Positions 54,899 through 63,800 of a stretch of DNA of 64,000 nt are shown here, piece after piece. Each line of letters begins with the position of its first letter. Position 1 is the stretch's first letter. The stretch comes from Glutamicibacter sp. JC586 (GTDB lineage Bacteria; Actinomycetota; Actinomycetes; Actinomycetales; Micrococcaceae): NCBI RefSeq assembly GCF_009805585.1, contig NZ_VHIN01000017.1:62001-126000 (forward strand), in the 5' to 3' direction. The notes beneath the pieces were generated by a model. The model worked only from the letters and a program-made list of their open reading frames with translations, did not search any database and was not told the DNA's origin. The position numbers and the translations under genes are program-made.

Positions 54899-55516
54899 CT
54901 ATTCGCAGACGAGCTTGCCTGCAGAGGTATCAAGCTTACGGTCCTTCTGCAGGCTCTCGAATTTTTCTCCGAGAGCCAGATCCACGTTGGAACCATACTT
55001 CTTTTCATCAAAAATGAAGACGGTACCCGGTACCTGGCGCTGCACGGTGAACGCCTGAGCATATCCATCGGGTCCGGCAATGACCGCCCCTACAGTTCCA
55101 GATAGCGACTCCCATCCGGAAGTTAGCGAAGAGATCTTAAATCCGCGGTCTTCTAAGGATTTGGCGGTGTTTCCAGCCAACCCTGTGATGTCAGTGGTGT
55201 TCAGAACTCGGATTCGGAAGCTTGTCGGATCCTGATATGTAAAATCCACTTCGGGGCACTTAGCATTTTTGATACTTGCCGGGGTTTGAATTGGATCAGC
55301 TACCGCACTGGGCTTGACGCCCGGCGTCCATTTTCCGGTGGTGATCAGCAGCGCGCCAACGGTCACTGCCAGAACTAATGCCGCAAGGCCCAAGAAAAAG
55401 GCATTGTGTCTTCTTCTCGCAGATTTCTTGACGTGATCGTCTGAGCTAAAGCTCAAGTCCTCACCGTTGACGATGTGCGTCCCGTGCCATTGCTCCGGGT
55501 CCTCACCTGTACGCAT
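54899..55516 (-). CDS. LytR C-terminal domain-containing membrane protein
   Basis: A 205-residue protein. A charged cytoplasmic N-terminus with SARRRHNAFFLGLAALVLAV forms one transmembrane helix (about residues 38-58), followed by an extracytoplasmic LytR_C domain: FRIRVLNTTDITGLAGNTAK and ISSLTSGWESLSGTVGAVIAG. This domain occurs in LCP-type cell-wall ligases and stand-alone proteins. Function unknown, probably cell-envelope related. The stop is 13 bases from the FrnE stop, and the VapB-labelled gene ends 80 bases upstream on the same strand. Confidence 0.82.
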   Translation of the reverse strand: MRTGEDPEQWHGTHIVNGEDLSFSSDDHVKKSARRRHNAFFLGLAALVLAVTVGALLITTGKWTPGVKPSAVADPIQTPASIKNAKCPEVDFTYQDPTSFRIRVLNTTDITGLAGNTAKSLEDRGFKISSLTSGWESLSGTVGAVIAGPDGYAQAFTVQRQVPGTVFIFDEKKYGSNVDLALGEKFESLQKDRKLDTSAGKLVCE

Positions 55517-55596
55517 TCTCCACCTTGCTCTCGGCAGCCTATCGGCTATGTCAACCCCACGAGTGACACGTGTTCATCCTCGTGGCGTTAGCTTAT

Positions 55597-55899
55597 CTAA
55601 TTGGCGTCCAAATCCAATATCCGTGCGTGAATTACAGATCGATGATGCAGTGCCGACCTTAAGGCCCGATGCACTCCGTCTTCGAGATACAAGACTCCTT
55701 CATAACGAACCACGTGTGAAAACAGATCACCGTAGAACGTGGAGTCTTCAGAGAGCAAAGTTTCAAGATCTAGTGTCGACTTGGTAGTGACCAGTTGATC
55801 CAGCTTCACCTGCTGCGGCGGTATATCGCTCCAATCACGCGAAGATACCAACCCATGTTCAGGGTATGGACGGCCGTCGCCTACTGCTCGAAATATCAC
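55597..55899 (-). CDS. Small conserved protein, often labelled VapB-type antitoxin
   Basis: A 100-residue protein. The conserved parts are DQLVTTKSTLDLETLLSEDS and VRYEGVLYLEDGVHRALRSA. This actinobacterial family is frequently annotated as a type II VapB antitoxin, but no PIN toxin is adjacent. The LYLEDGVHRALR block is more like a ParB/sulfiredoxin-type phosphate-binding motif. The label is kept with low confidence. The start is GTG at 55899. The gene precedes the LytR_C gene on the same strand. Confidence 0.65.
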   Translation of the reverse strand: MIFRAVGDGRPYPEHGLVSSRDWSDIPPQQVKLDQLVTTKSTLDLETLLSEDSTFYGDLFSHVVRYEGVLYLEDGVHRALRSALHHRSVIHARILDLDAN

Positions 55900-56256
55900 C
55901 CATTAAGCATACTTGCCAGATGATCAAATGATTGGAATGAACAGGACTACTGCCCATGTGCGCTTAAGCAAGTTCTAGGCCAGAATCTCCGTTTTCGAGA
56001 ACGTTACATTACCGCGTAACTCGTGCCAAACAATCAGAACCACACCCCTATGCTGATGATTGCTTGAATATTCAGCGCGACTCTACAACGCATTTCCCCG
56101 AAGATTCAGGGGTTCCCGGATGACGCTGATCACCAAAAATGGCATTATCATCCTCATCTAGACACTTTGCAAGTATTGTTACGAGGCACGAAATCTGAAG
56201 GAACCGGGCGTAACTTTAGCTGGTAACAGTCGCGTCACAAGGTGCACTCTGGGGAT
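55900..56256. other. Gene-free divergent region upstream of the dioxygenase
   Basis: About 357 bases between divergent genes, A/T richer than the coding flanks. No gene, RNA or strong repeat was recognised. The small IR TCCCCGAAGATTCAGGGG (56094) is a possible hairpin. Confidence 0.4.
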
Positions 56257-57297
56257 ATGAAAAATGTAGTCACCGAGATCCCAGTCCTCGACATTTCTAC
56301 TTCGCGTAACGCGGACGGCAGCTTCAACGAAGACTTCGTCAACGCGCTTCGCGATGCAGCCCATCGTGTTGGATTCTTCCAGATCGTTGGCTACAGCTCC
56401 CACGAGGGCCAAGACCAAGAACTGTTGGACACCATCGCCGAGTTCTTCGACAAGCCGGTAGAGCAGAAGACCAAGCTCGATAACCGCAACAGCGCACAGT
56501 TTCGTGGTTACACCCGCATGGGCACCGAAATTACCCGCGGTCGTGCCGACGCTCGCGAGCAGATCGACTACGGACCCGAGCGCGACACCCTGGCGGTCGT
56601 GCCGGCTGATAAGCCTTATTTGAACCTCCAGGGCCCTAACCAGTTCCCTGAAGATTTCCCAAAGCTCGAAGAACGGGCCATGGCATGGGCCGACTTGATG
56701 AACAAGACGGGCCATGAGCTACTTTCAGCTATCGCTGTTGGCCTAGGCCTGCCCGAGGATCACTTCGATGAGCCCTTCGCCGACACCCCATCATGGATGG
56801 GCAAGTTGGTTCACTACGTATCCGGCGATGTCGTGCCTGAATCCGGCAACCAGGGCGTAGGCCTTCACGCAGACTACGGATTTGTCACCCTACTGCTTCA
56901 AGATCAGGTCGGCGGTCTCCAGGTTCAGCCATACGGTCAGGAGGAGTGGATTGAAGTTCCACCAACCCCGGGAGCTTTGGTTGTGAACCTCGGCGAAATG
57001 CTAGAAGTTGCTACCGACGGCTACCTCATGGCAACGATCCACCGTGTGATCGCTCCGCCTGCAGGCGTAGATCGCTATTCGGTCCCATTCTTCTACTCAC
57101 CACGCCTCGACGCAGTAATCGACAAGGTTGAGTTGCCAGCGGAGCTTGCAGCCGAGGCCCGCGGCGTCTCTGACGATCCACAGAACCCAATGCTCGCTTC
57201 CTACGGCGCCAACGTGCTTAAGGGTTGGTTACGCGCCCACCCACAGACCGCCGCTATCCACTATCCAGAGGTAGTGAAGGCCAAGAAGAGCGCTTAG
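56257..57297 (+). CDS. 2-oxoglutarate/Fe(II) dioxygenase (isopenicillin N synthase-like)
   Basis: A 346-residue dioxygenase. The iron site is GLHADYGFVTLL (HxD) with the distal histidine in MATIHRVIAPP, and the 2-oxoglutarate arginine follows in RYSVPFFYSP (RxS). The N-terminal DIOX_N region PVLDISTS is normal. Such enzymes hydroxylate or desaturate small molecules; the substrate is not predictable. The start is the ATG at 56257 with GGGGAT upstream; the frame is open to 56242. Confidence 0.88.
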   Translation: MKNVVTEIPVLDISTSRNADGSFNEDFVNALRDAAHRVGFFQIVGYSSHEGQDQELLDTIAEFFDKPVEQKTKLDNRNSAQFRGYTRMGTEITRGRADAREQIDYGPERDTLAVVPADKPYLNLQGPNQFPEDFPKLEERAMAWADLMNKTGHELLSAIAVGLGLPEDHFDEPFADTPSWMGKLVHYVSGDVVPESGNQGVGLHADYGFVTLLLQDQVGGLQVQPYGQEEWIEVPPTPGALVVNLGEMLEVATDGYLMATIHRVIAPPAGVDRYSVPFFYSPRLDAVIDKVELPAELAAEARGVSDDPQNPMLASYGANVLKGWLRAHPQTAAIHYPEVVKAKKSA

Positions 57298-57336
57298 CTT
57301 TTCCGCACTCCCTTAGACGTCAGGGAGACAAACCAG

Positions 57337-57394
57337 AAAGACCTACTGGCTTCAGTTCGAAATTATTTTGGAGTTGCTGCCGGTAGGTCTTTTT
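57337..57394. terminator. Bidirectional-type terminator between dioxygenase and VOC genes
   Basis: AAAGACCTACTGGC and GCCGGTAGGTCTTT form a 14-base-pair stem with one G-T pair and a long loop of about 27 bases, followed by TTTTTG on the plus strand and by T-rich sequence on the minus strand. Confidence 0.65.
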
Positions 57395-57407
57395 GTTCTC
57401 CGTGGCG

Positions 57408-57773
57408 CTACCCAATGCCAGACAGTACGCAGAACTCGTTACCCTCCGGATCGGCAAGTACCACCCAGCTAACGTCGTCGTCCTGCCCAACGTCCGCATA
57501 CGAAGCACCGAGGGAGAGCAGTCGATCGACTTCTTCTTGCTGTTGTGCGCCATGAGGTCGCACATCAAGATGCAGCCGGTTTTTGATTGACTTCGATTCT
57601 GGAACCTGTGCAAAGGTCAACACGATGGCCGACTCATTCTCAGCGGGCGAGCCAATGCTGACAAGTCCTGCTTCTTCTTCCCGTACTTCGTAGTCCAACG
57701 CTTCGCACCAGAAGCGTGCCAGAAGCATCGGGTTCGCGCAGTCTACAGAAATCTCGCTCAATACACTTGTCAT
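57408..57773 (-). CDS. VOC family protein (glyoxalase-like)
   Basis: A 121-residue VOC protein. The ISVDCANPMLLARFWCEALD start and the WVVLADPEGNEFCVL end are the classic glyoxalase/dioxygenase-type half repeats, typical of actinobacterial single-domain VOC proteins of unknown substrate. The start is the ATG at 57773. Convergent with the dioxygenase gene. Confidence 0.82.
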   Translation of the reverse strand: MTSVLSEISVDCANPMLLARFWCEALDYEVREEEAGLVSIGSPAENESAIVLTFAQVPESKSIKNRLHLDVRPHGAQQQEEVDRLLSLGASYADVGQDDDVSWVVLADPEGNEFCVLSGIG

Positions 57774-57856
57774 GATCTTGCCTCGTCGAAAGAATGATCG
57801 TCAGATGGTTCGGATCATACCGGCAATAATCCTTCTACGTCAGAAGGTAAAAAAAT

Positions 57857-57896
57857 AATGTCCTGGTTCATCGTTTACACGACGAACCAGGACATT
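57857..57896 (-). terminator. Terminator of tRNA-Ser
   Basis: AATGTCCTGGTTC and GAACCAGGACATT form a 13-base-pair perfect stem with a 14-base loop. On the minus strand it is followed by ATTTTTTT. Confidence 0.85.
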
Positions 57897-57901
57897 AAAA
57901 T

Positions 57902-57989
57902 TGGCGGAGGATAGGGGATTTGAACCCCTGAGGGCGTTAACCCAACACGCGTTCCAGGCGTGCGCCATAGGCCGCTAGGCGAATCCTCC
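57902..57989 (-). tRNA. tRNA-Ser(GGA)
   Basis: An 88-base tRNA on the minus strand. The acceptor stem is GGAGGAT/ATCCTCC with an encoded CCA after a G discriminator. The anticodon stem-loop is CACGC-CTGGAAC-GCGTG with anticodon GGA, reading UCC/UCU serine codons. The long variable arm typical of class II tRNAs is present, and the T arm is AGGGG-TTCAAAT-CCCCT. Confidence 0.97.
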
Positions 57990-58177
57990 TCAGTTTGCTC
58001 CGTGGAGCAGGATCCAGCATATCTAAATTTTCGCTCAATAACGAATCGGGCGCTCCCCCGGCAGAATCGACCACCCATTCTTGATGCCCAACCCCTGAAA
58101 TTCAGCGATCTTGAGGGTTATACCCATCTCGAAGAATTCCTGTTTTCCGCCACAAGCGACCACGGATACTGCTGTTT

Positions 58178-59710
58178 ATGAGTAAAAGAGAGGTATTTCA
58201 CAGCAGCGATGATCCTCGTCGCCTCCCCCTGAGCCCTCCCGGCACCCGTCCAACACCGACGGATTTCGGCTTGTGGGCAGCGCACCTTGATCAAGACAAT
58301 CTCTTCACTCAAATCGCTGCCACGGCTCGGCGGCTTTATGAGCAACCGCCAGTATCCACCACCGCGCAAGGATTAGATGCGCTCAAGAACATGTCTCGAT
58401 TGCGCAGCATGCTCGATGCTGCGCAGGCTGCCATCTTGGCGGACTCTTTTGAGCATGCGGTGAAACAATCATCTGAGCAAGGCACCCAAGAGCTGCTCCA
58501 CGATTCATTGCGAGATCCGCTTCAAGAGCCATCAACCCGGTTCTACAGCGTCAACCCAAACGATGAGGCCGTCGTGCGGTCGTCATTTGTGGCAGAAGCT
58601 TCCATCGCGATGCGCGTGACAGAAGCAAACCTGCGGGACCAACTGTTTTTCGCTGAGGGGTTGCGCCATGTGTGCCCGCAGACCCTCGAAGAACTCAGTT
58701 GCGGCGAGATCACCACGCGAACCGCACAAGAAATCGTTAAACAGTCCCAAGATCTTGAACCCGATGACGTGCAGCATCTGCAACAAACCCTGTTGCCCAT
58801 TGCGCGGACCGCTGCAGATTCTGCTGTTGCTCATAGGGCGCGAAAAATCCATGAACGCTTGCACCCGCAGCCCATCGAAGAGCGACATAAGAAGGGTGCT
58901 CAGGACCGTAAGGTCACCTACTGGAACGAACCGAACGGAATGTCAGCTCTGCAATTGTATTTGCCGGCAGAAAAAGCCCTGAGCATCATTAATACGGTCA
59001 ATTGGCATGCAACACAACATGATGACCCGGACGACGAACGCACCGAACAGCAACGCCGACTGGACATCATTTGTGATGCGTTGATCGACGGCTGGCCTGC
59101 CACGCCTGGCACACCACTGAAAGCACGCGTCGCGGTCACCATACCTGCCCTTGAGATGCTCGCCAACCCGAAGCGAGCCTTAGCAGACCTAGAAGGGTAT
59201 GGACCCATCCCTATTGGGACGGCACTGCGCATCGCCCAGGATGCACCATCCTTCATGAAGGTACTTACCGATCCTTGGTCCGGCGCAGTCATTGATGTTG
59301 GAAGGGAAAAGTATCGGCCGTCAAAAGCGCTACGCGACTTGCTGCGCAACAGAGATATTTGCTGCCGGTTCCCCGGATGTAATCGACCGGCTGAAACCTC
59401 AGAAATTGATCACATTGAGGCGTGGGCTGCCGGAGGACATACTTCCCGAAGTAATACCCACTTGTTATGTAAAAGGCACCAGATGTTCAAGCACGCACTG
59501 GGATGGCAAGCAACGTACTTGGCCGATGGATCAGTGAACTGGCGTTCACCGCATGGAGTGATCTGCATAGAACTGCCCGGCAGCGTCACCAATGTGCAGA
59601 ATTTTGATTTTGAAAGAGACCAGACCCCAATGCTTCCCCCAGTACAGCTTACTGATCGCGTACGCAGAGTTCTCGGTTGGTTTGATCCGTCAGATCCAGA
59701 GACAGGATGA
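58178..59710 (+). CDS. DUF222 and HNH endonuclease domain protein (13E12 type)
   Basis: A 510-residue protein. The N-terminal helical DUF222 region is followed by an HNH nuclease domain with two zinc-type cysteines in RDICCRFPGCNRPAETSEIDHI, then AGGHTSRSNTHLLCKRHQ. It belongs to the 13E12 repeat family, abundant and variable in number in actinobacteria; its biological role is unknown. The start is the ATG at 58178. It sits between tRNA-Ser and the SRP RNA gene. A hairpin terminator follows. Confidence 0.9.
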   Translation: MSKREVFHSSDDPRRLPLSPPGTRPTPTDFGLWAAHLDQDNLFTQIAATARRLYEQPPVSTTAQGLDALKNMSRLRSMLDAAQAAILADSFEHAVKQSSEQGTQELLHDSLRDPLQEPSTRFYSVNPNDEAVVRSSFVAEASIAMRVTEANLRDQLFFAEGLRHVCPQTLEELSCGEITTRTAQEIVKQSQDLEPDDVQHLQQTLLPIARTAADSAVAHRARKIHERLHPQPIEERHKKGAQDRKVTYWNEPNGMSALQLYLPAEKALSIINTVNWHATQHDDPDDERTEQQRRLDIICDALIDGWPATPGTPLKARVAVTIPALEMLANPKRALADLEGYGPIPIGTALRIAQDAPSFMKVLTDPWSGAVIDVGREKYRPSKALRDLLRNRDICCRFPGCNRPAETSEIDHIEAWAAGGHTSRSNTHLLCKRHQMFKHALGWQATYLADGSVNWRSPHGVICIELPGSVTNVQNFDFERDQTPMLPPVQLTDRVRRVLGWFDPSDPETG

Positions 59711-59763
59711 GCAATCACCTTCCGTGAAGTGCACGCGGCCGGTAAAAGTTGGTGTTCAAAGTT

Positions 59764-59790
59764 GAGAGCAAGCGCACGCTCTCCGATTTT
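59764..59790 (+). terminator. Terminator after the HNH gene
   Basis: GAGAGC and GCTCTC form a six-base-pair stem with an eight-base loop, followed by CGATTTTTAT. It lies just upstream of the SRP RNA promoter. Confidence 0.6.
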
Positions 59791-59819
59791 TATCGGACAC
59801 AAGTCTCGGGTAGTATTTT

Positions 59820-59915
59820 GGGTGACCCCTCGTGTGGTGTCATCCTGTTGAACTCCCCCAGGACCGGAAGGTAGCAAGGGTAGATGGGCTCTGGCAGGTG
59901 CATGAGGGGTCTTTA
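59820..59915 (+). ncRNA. ffs: 4.5S-type signal recognition particle RNA
   Basis: The small bacterial SRP RNA of about 90-96 bases. The terminal stem GACCCCTC (59824) pairs with GAGGGGTC (ending 59911). The conserved apical part contains CTGTTGAACTCCCCCAGGAC, then CGGAAGGTAGCAAGGGTA, which forms the Ffh-binding symmetric and asymmetric loops with the GGAA-type tetraloop. It forms the SRP with Ffh and directs membrane proteins to FtsY. A possible -10 (TAGTAT at 59810) lies just upstream, and a short T run follows. Confidence 0.93.
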
Positions 59916-59944
59916 CTTTTTCACGCAAGCCGAATGGAGTCCAC

Positions 59945-60865
59945 GTGGGCGCTGGCCGTTTCGCCCCAAGCCCCTCAGGGCCACTCCACCTTGGCAATTT
60001 GCGCACTGCAATTCTTGCTTGGCTTTTTGCCCGCTCCACCCAGCGAGATTTTTTACTGCGCGTTGAAGACCTCGATAGAGTTCGCTCCGGTGCTGAAGCC
60101 ACCCAAATCGCTGAACTAGAAGCAGTGGGCTTGAACTTTGATGGGACGATTCTTCGCCAGTCGGAACGCTTCGGTCTCTACTTTGATGTTGTTGAAGACC
60201 TGAAAAAGCGCAACCTCGTCTACCCATGCTTCTGCTCTCGCAAAGACATCGCCGAAGCTGGCAGCGCTCCTCATGCCGCGCCTGGCGCCTACCCCGGAAC
60301 TTGCCGCAATCTGAGCCCAGACGAACGTGAAGCCAAAGCAAAAATCCGTCCCGCAGCCCTGCGCCTACGCTCAGAAGTGAACGAATATTCCGTTCACGAC
60401 GTGTTGGCCGGTAAATACACCAGCACCGTTGACGATTTTGTATTGGTCCGCAACGATGGTGCTCCGGCGTACAACTTGGCTGTAGTGATTGACGACGCGC
60501 TCTCTGGCATTGATCAGGTGGTACGTGGCGATGATTTACTTTCCTCAGCACCACGCCAGGCGTATTTGGCCTCGCTCTTGGGATACCAAATCCCCGACTA
60601 TGTCCACGTGGCACTGGCACTGAATAGCAAAGGTCAGCGGTTAGCCAAACGCGATGGTGCGGTGACACTCGAAGAGATCACCGAACATGGAGTGCGTCCA
60701 GCCGATGTTGTGGCAATTTTGCTAGAGTCGTTGGGCTTGCCAAGCACAAGTTTGCAGGCGGCCCTAGAAGCTTTCGATCCGGCGAACTTACCTCGTGAAC
60801 CGTGGATCGTAGAACCTGAAAAGATCGTCCAACAGCTGATGTCTCAGGCATCACGCAACCGATAG
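59945..60865 (+). CDS. gluQ: Glutamyl-Q tRNA(Asp) synthetase
   Basis: A 306-residue truncated GluRS-like enzyme lacking the anticodon-binding domain. The HIGH-type motif reads PSPSGPLHLGNLRTAIL and the KMSKS-type LAKRDGAVTL. The zinc site cysteines are in YPCFCSRKD and YPGTCR. It attaches glutamate to queuosine 34 of tRNA-Asp, so it requires Q-modified tRNA. The start is the GTG at 59945. It lies 30 bases after the SRP RNA and nine bases before dnaX, probably as one operon. It complements tgt and yhhQ elsewhere in the window. Confidence 0.9.
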   Translation: MGAGRFAPSPSGPLHLGNLRTAILAWLFARSTQRDFLLRVEDLDRVRSGAEATQIAELEAVGLNFDGTILRQSERFGLYFDVVEDLKKRNLVYPCFCSRKDIAEAGSAPHAAPGAYPGTCRNLSPDEREAKAKIRPAALRLRSEVNEYSVHDVLAGKYTSTVDDFVLVRNDGAPAYNLAVVIDDALSGIDQVVRGDDLLSSAPRQAYLASLLGYQIPDYVHVALALNSKGQRLAKRDGAVTLEEITEHGVRPADVVAILLESLGLPSTSLQAALEAFDPANLPREPWIVEPEKIVQQLMSQASRNR

Positions 60866-60874
60866 GGAACCGGT

Positions 60875-63800
60875 GTGAGTACAGCGCTATATCGCAGGTA
60901 TCGTCCCGATACATTTGCCGATGTTATCGGACAAGAGCACGTTACTGCTCCGCTGATGACTGCCTTGGAGAAAAACCGTGTGAACCACGCGTACCTTTTC
61001 TCTGGCCCACGCGGTTGCGGTAAAACCACCTCGGCTCGAATCTTGGCTCGCTGCCTGAACTGCGAGCAAGGACCGACGCCGGTACCTTGTGGCACCTGCC
61101 CAAGTTGTGTTGAGTTGGCCAATGGTGGCCCGGGCTCCCTTGACGTCATCGAAATCGACGCCGCCAGCCATGGTGGTGTCGATGACGCGCGTGACCTTCG
61201 TGAACGCGCCACTTTCGCACCGACGCGTGACCGCTACAAGATCTTCATCATCGATGAGGCTCACATGGTTACCGCAGCAGGCTTTAATGCGCTGCTGAAG
61301 ATCGTTGAAGAGCCACCAGCTCATATCAAGTTCATTTTCGCTACTACCGAGCCCGAAAAGGTTATCGGGACCATCCGTTCGCGTACCCACCATTACCCGT
61401 TCCGTTTGGTCCCGCCAGAGGCACTGTTGGCCTACCTACAGGTTCTGTGCGAACGCGAAAATGTTGCGGTTGCCGAAGGTGTACTTCCGTTGGTGATTCG
61501 CGCAGGTGGCGGCTCGGTCCGCGATACTCTTTCCGTGCTTGACCAGCTGATGGCTGGTGCCCGCGAAGGAACGCTGGACTATGAAACCGCTATTGCGCTG
61601 CTGGGCTACACTCATTCAACGTTGCTGGATGAAGTCACCCTGTCACTACATGAGGCTGACGGTGCTGGGCTCTTTGGCGCCATCGACCGCATCATTCAAA
61701 CTGGCCTAGATCCGCGACGCTTCGTTGAAGATATTCTTGATCGCTTCCGCGACCTGATCATTGCCAAGGCCATGCCTGAAGGTTTAGAAAAGATCCTGCG
61801 TGGTGTTCCCGAGGACCAGCTTGAGGCATTGCGGTTGCAGGCTGGTTTGGTTGGGGCTGGCGAACTTTCTCGCTGGGCTGATGTCACCAACAAGGCTCTG
61901 AGCGACATGACCGGAGCAACTTCGCCACGTCTGCACTTAGAGTTGCTCGCAGCCAGACTGATGCTGCCAGGTTCAGAGAATTCTGCTTCTGCTTTTGCCG
62001 CCCGGTTGGATCGACTGGAACGTCAGGCAATGACCGGTGGCCCGCTGCCGGCACTTGAAGAATCTGATGCCTCCGGTGCTTCATCTTCGGTCAGTGCACC
62101 GGTTAATCCCGTGGCAGCGCGTCAAGGTGCCGCCGCAGTTCGTGAAGCGTTGGCTGCGGCTAAGGCTCGTCGCGAAGGTGCTCCGATGCCGGTTGCCGCC
62201 GAAACCCCCGCTGAGCCTGAAGAGCAGCAACCTGTTCAAGCGCCAGCTCAGCAGCAGCCTCCCGTTCAGCAACCAGTTCAGCAGCAACCCGCTCAGCCAG
62301 CCGAGCAGGAGCCTGCAGAAGCTCAGGCACCAGCTGTCGAGAATGAAGATCCCAATGCGCCGCTGGACCCAGGGGCCAATTCGTCTCTGAATACCGGCGA
62401 AGCCGCTGACTGGGGAGCAACTTGGGGTCCGAAGGACGATAGCCGCTCGGTCACCACCGAAGTTCAGCCTGGCCCTAGCGTTCCTGCAGCACGTCCAGAA
62501 GGGGTGGCGCCATTTAGTTTGGTTCCTGACCCATCTAGTGGTGAAGACCTGTCGTTTGGCACGGGAGTTTCCATTGATGACGTCAAGCAGAACCCTGCGA
62601 TGGCAGAATTTGCTCGACGAACCGCTGCTACTCGAAGCCAGCAACCAGCAGCACCAGCAGCAGCACCCGCAGCACCCGCAGCACAGCAAGCCTCACAGGC
62701 TCCGGAGCCTGAACAGGTCCAGGCCCCGACGCAACCTGTCGCATCCGCGCCAGCACAACAGCAGCCTTCACAGGCTCAAATTGATGCACAGCGCCAGGCA
62801 GCTCAGCAGGAGCAGGCACAACGTGAACAAGCTGCGCGAGCGCAGGCCGAACGTGAGGCTCAAGAATCTGCCGCTCGTGAGCAAGCCCAGCGCCAGCAAG
62901 CCGAACGAGAAGCTGCTGAGCGTGCTGCTCGCGAGCAAGCACAGCAACAACAACAGGCTCAACCAGCAGCTGCGCAAGCTCAAGTTCAGAACGCAAGTTC
63001 TGGCGTGCAGAAGTTCCAGCAGGCTTGGCCAATGATCTTGGAGCAGCTCCAGGGTAGCTCGCGAGTTCTGCATTCGATGGTCGCCACTTATGGTTCGGTG
63101 GCCGGTTTTGATGGCCGTACGCTCACTTTGGGCTTCAGCAATACCGGCCCCATTGTGAACCTGCGTAACCGACCAGATTTGATGAACATCTTGACCGGTG
63201 TGCTGTCCCAAGTCGCTGGGGCGCCGATTGAGATTGTCTTGACCGAAGGCGGTTCCAACCCGGCTGGCGGTGGTTCCCCAAAAGGTGAGCGCCGGCCACT
63301 ACCGGCGCCAATCCCAGCACCAACTAAGTTCAACAAGCCTGTAACTTCTGCTGGGGTTGCTGCTCGTGCTGCTGCGCGCGCCCAAGCCGCAGCTCCTGCG
63401 CCAACGGCTCAATCGCCGGTTGCCCCGCAGCCCGCTGCGCCAGTGGCACCACAACCTGTTGCGCCTCGTTCAGGTTCAACCGATGGCTATGTCAGTTCCT
63501 ACGACGACGTTCCACCGCCGCTGGATGAACCGTACATGGACGAGCCGCCGTACCCAGACGATCCTTATTACTCTGCGGCACCCGTCGCTCAAGCGCCAGC
63601 GACAGCTGAGCCAACCCGACCGGTTGAAGTTCGACGCCCTACCTCCACTGCCGAGCCAGAAACGAGCACTCAGCCCAGCGAGCCGCGCAGTTTTGGCGGT
63701 CCACCAGTGGCGCCTAAGCCACGCATGACTGCTGGCATGAGCGCGCGTCAGGCCGAGGAGGGAACCGCCAATATTCCGCGCCCGGTTTCTTCCACGCCCT

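Noticed and set aside
55597-55899. VapBC toxin-antitoxin module
   Set aside because: No PIN-domain toxin gene is adjacent, and the protein does not show a clear AbrB or RHH DNA-binding motif.
57902-59710. tRNA-Ser as an integration site with the HNH gene as part of an island
   Set aside because: The HNH gene is on the 5' side of the tRNA; integrative elements usually use the 3' end. No repeated tRNA 3' segment or integrase was found.
59913-60668. Minus-strand open frame (251 codons) opposite gluQ and the SRP RNA end
   Set aside because: Shadow frame of gluQ; rich in Arg and Ser, no start signal.
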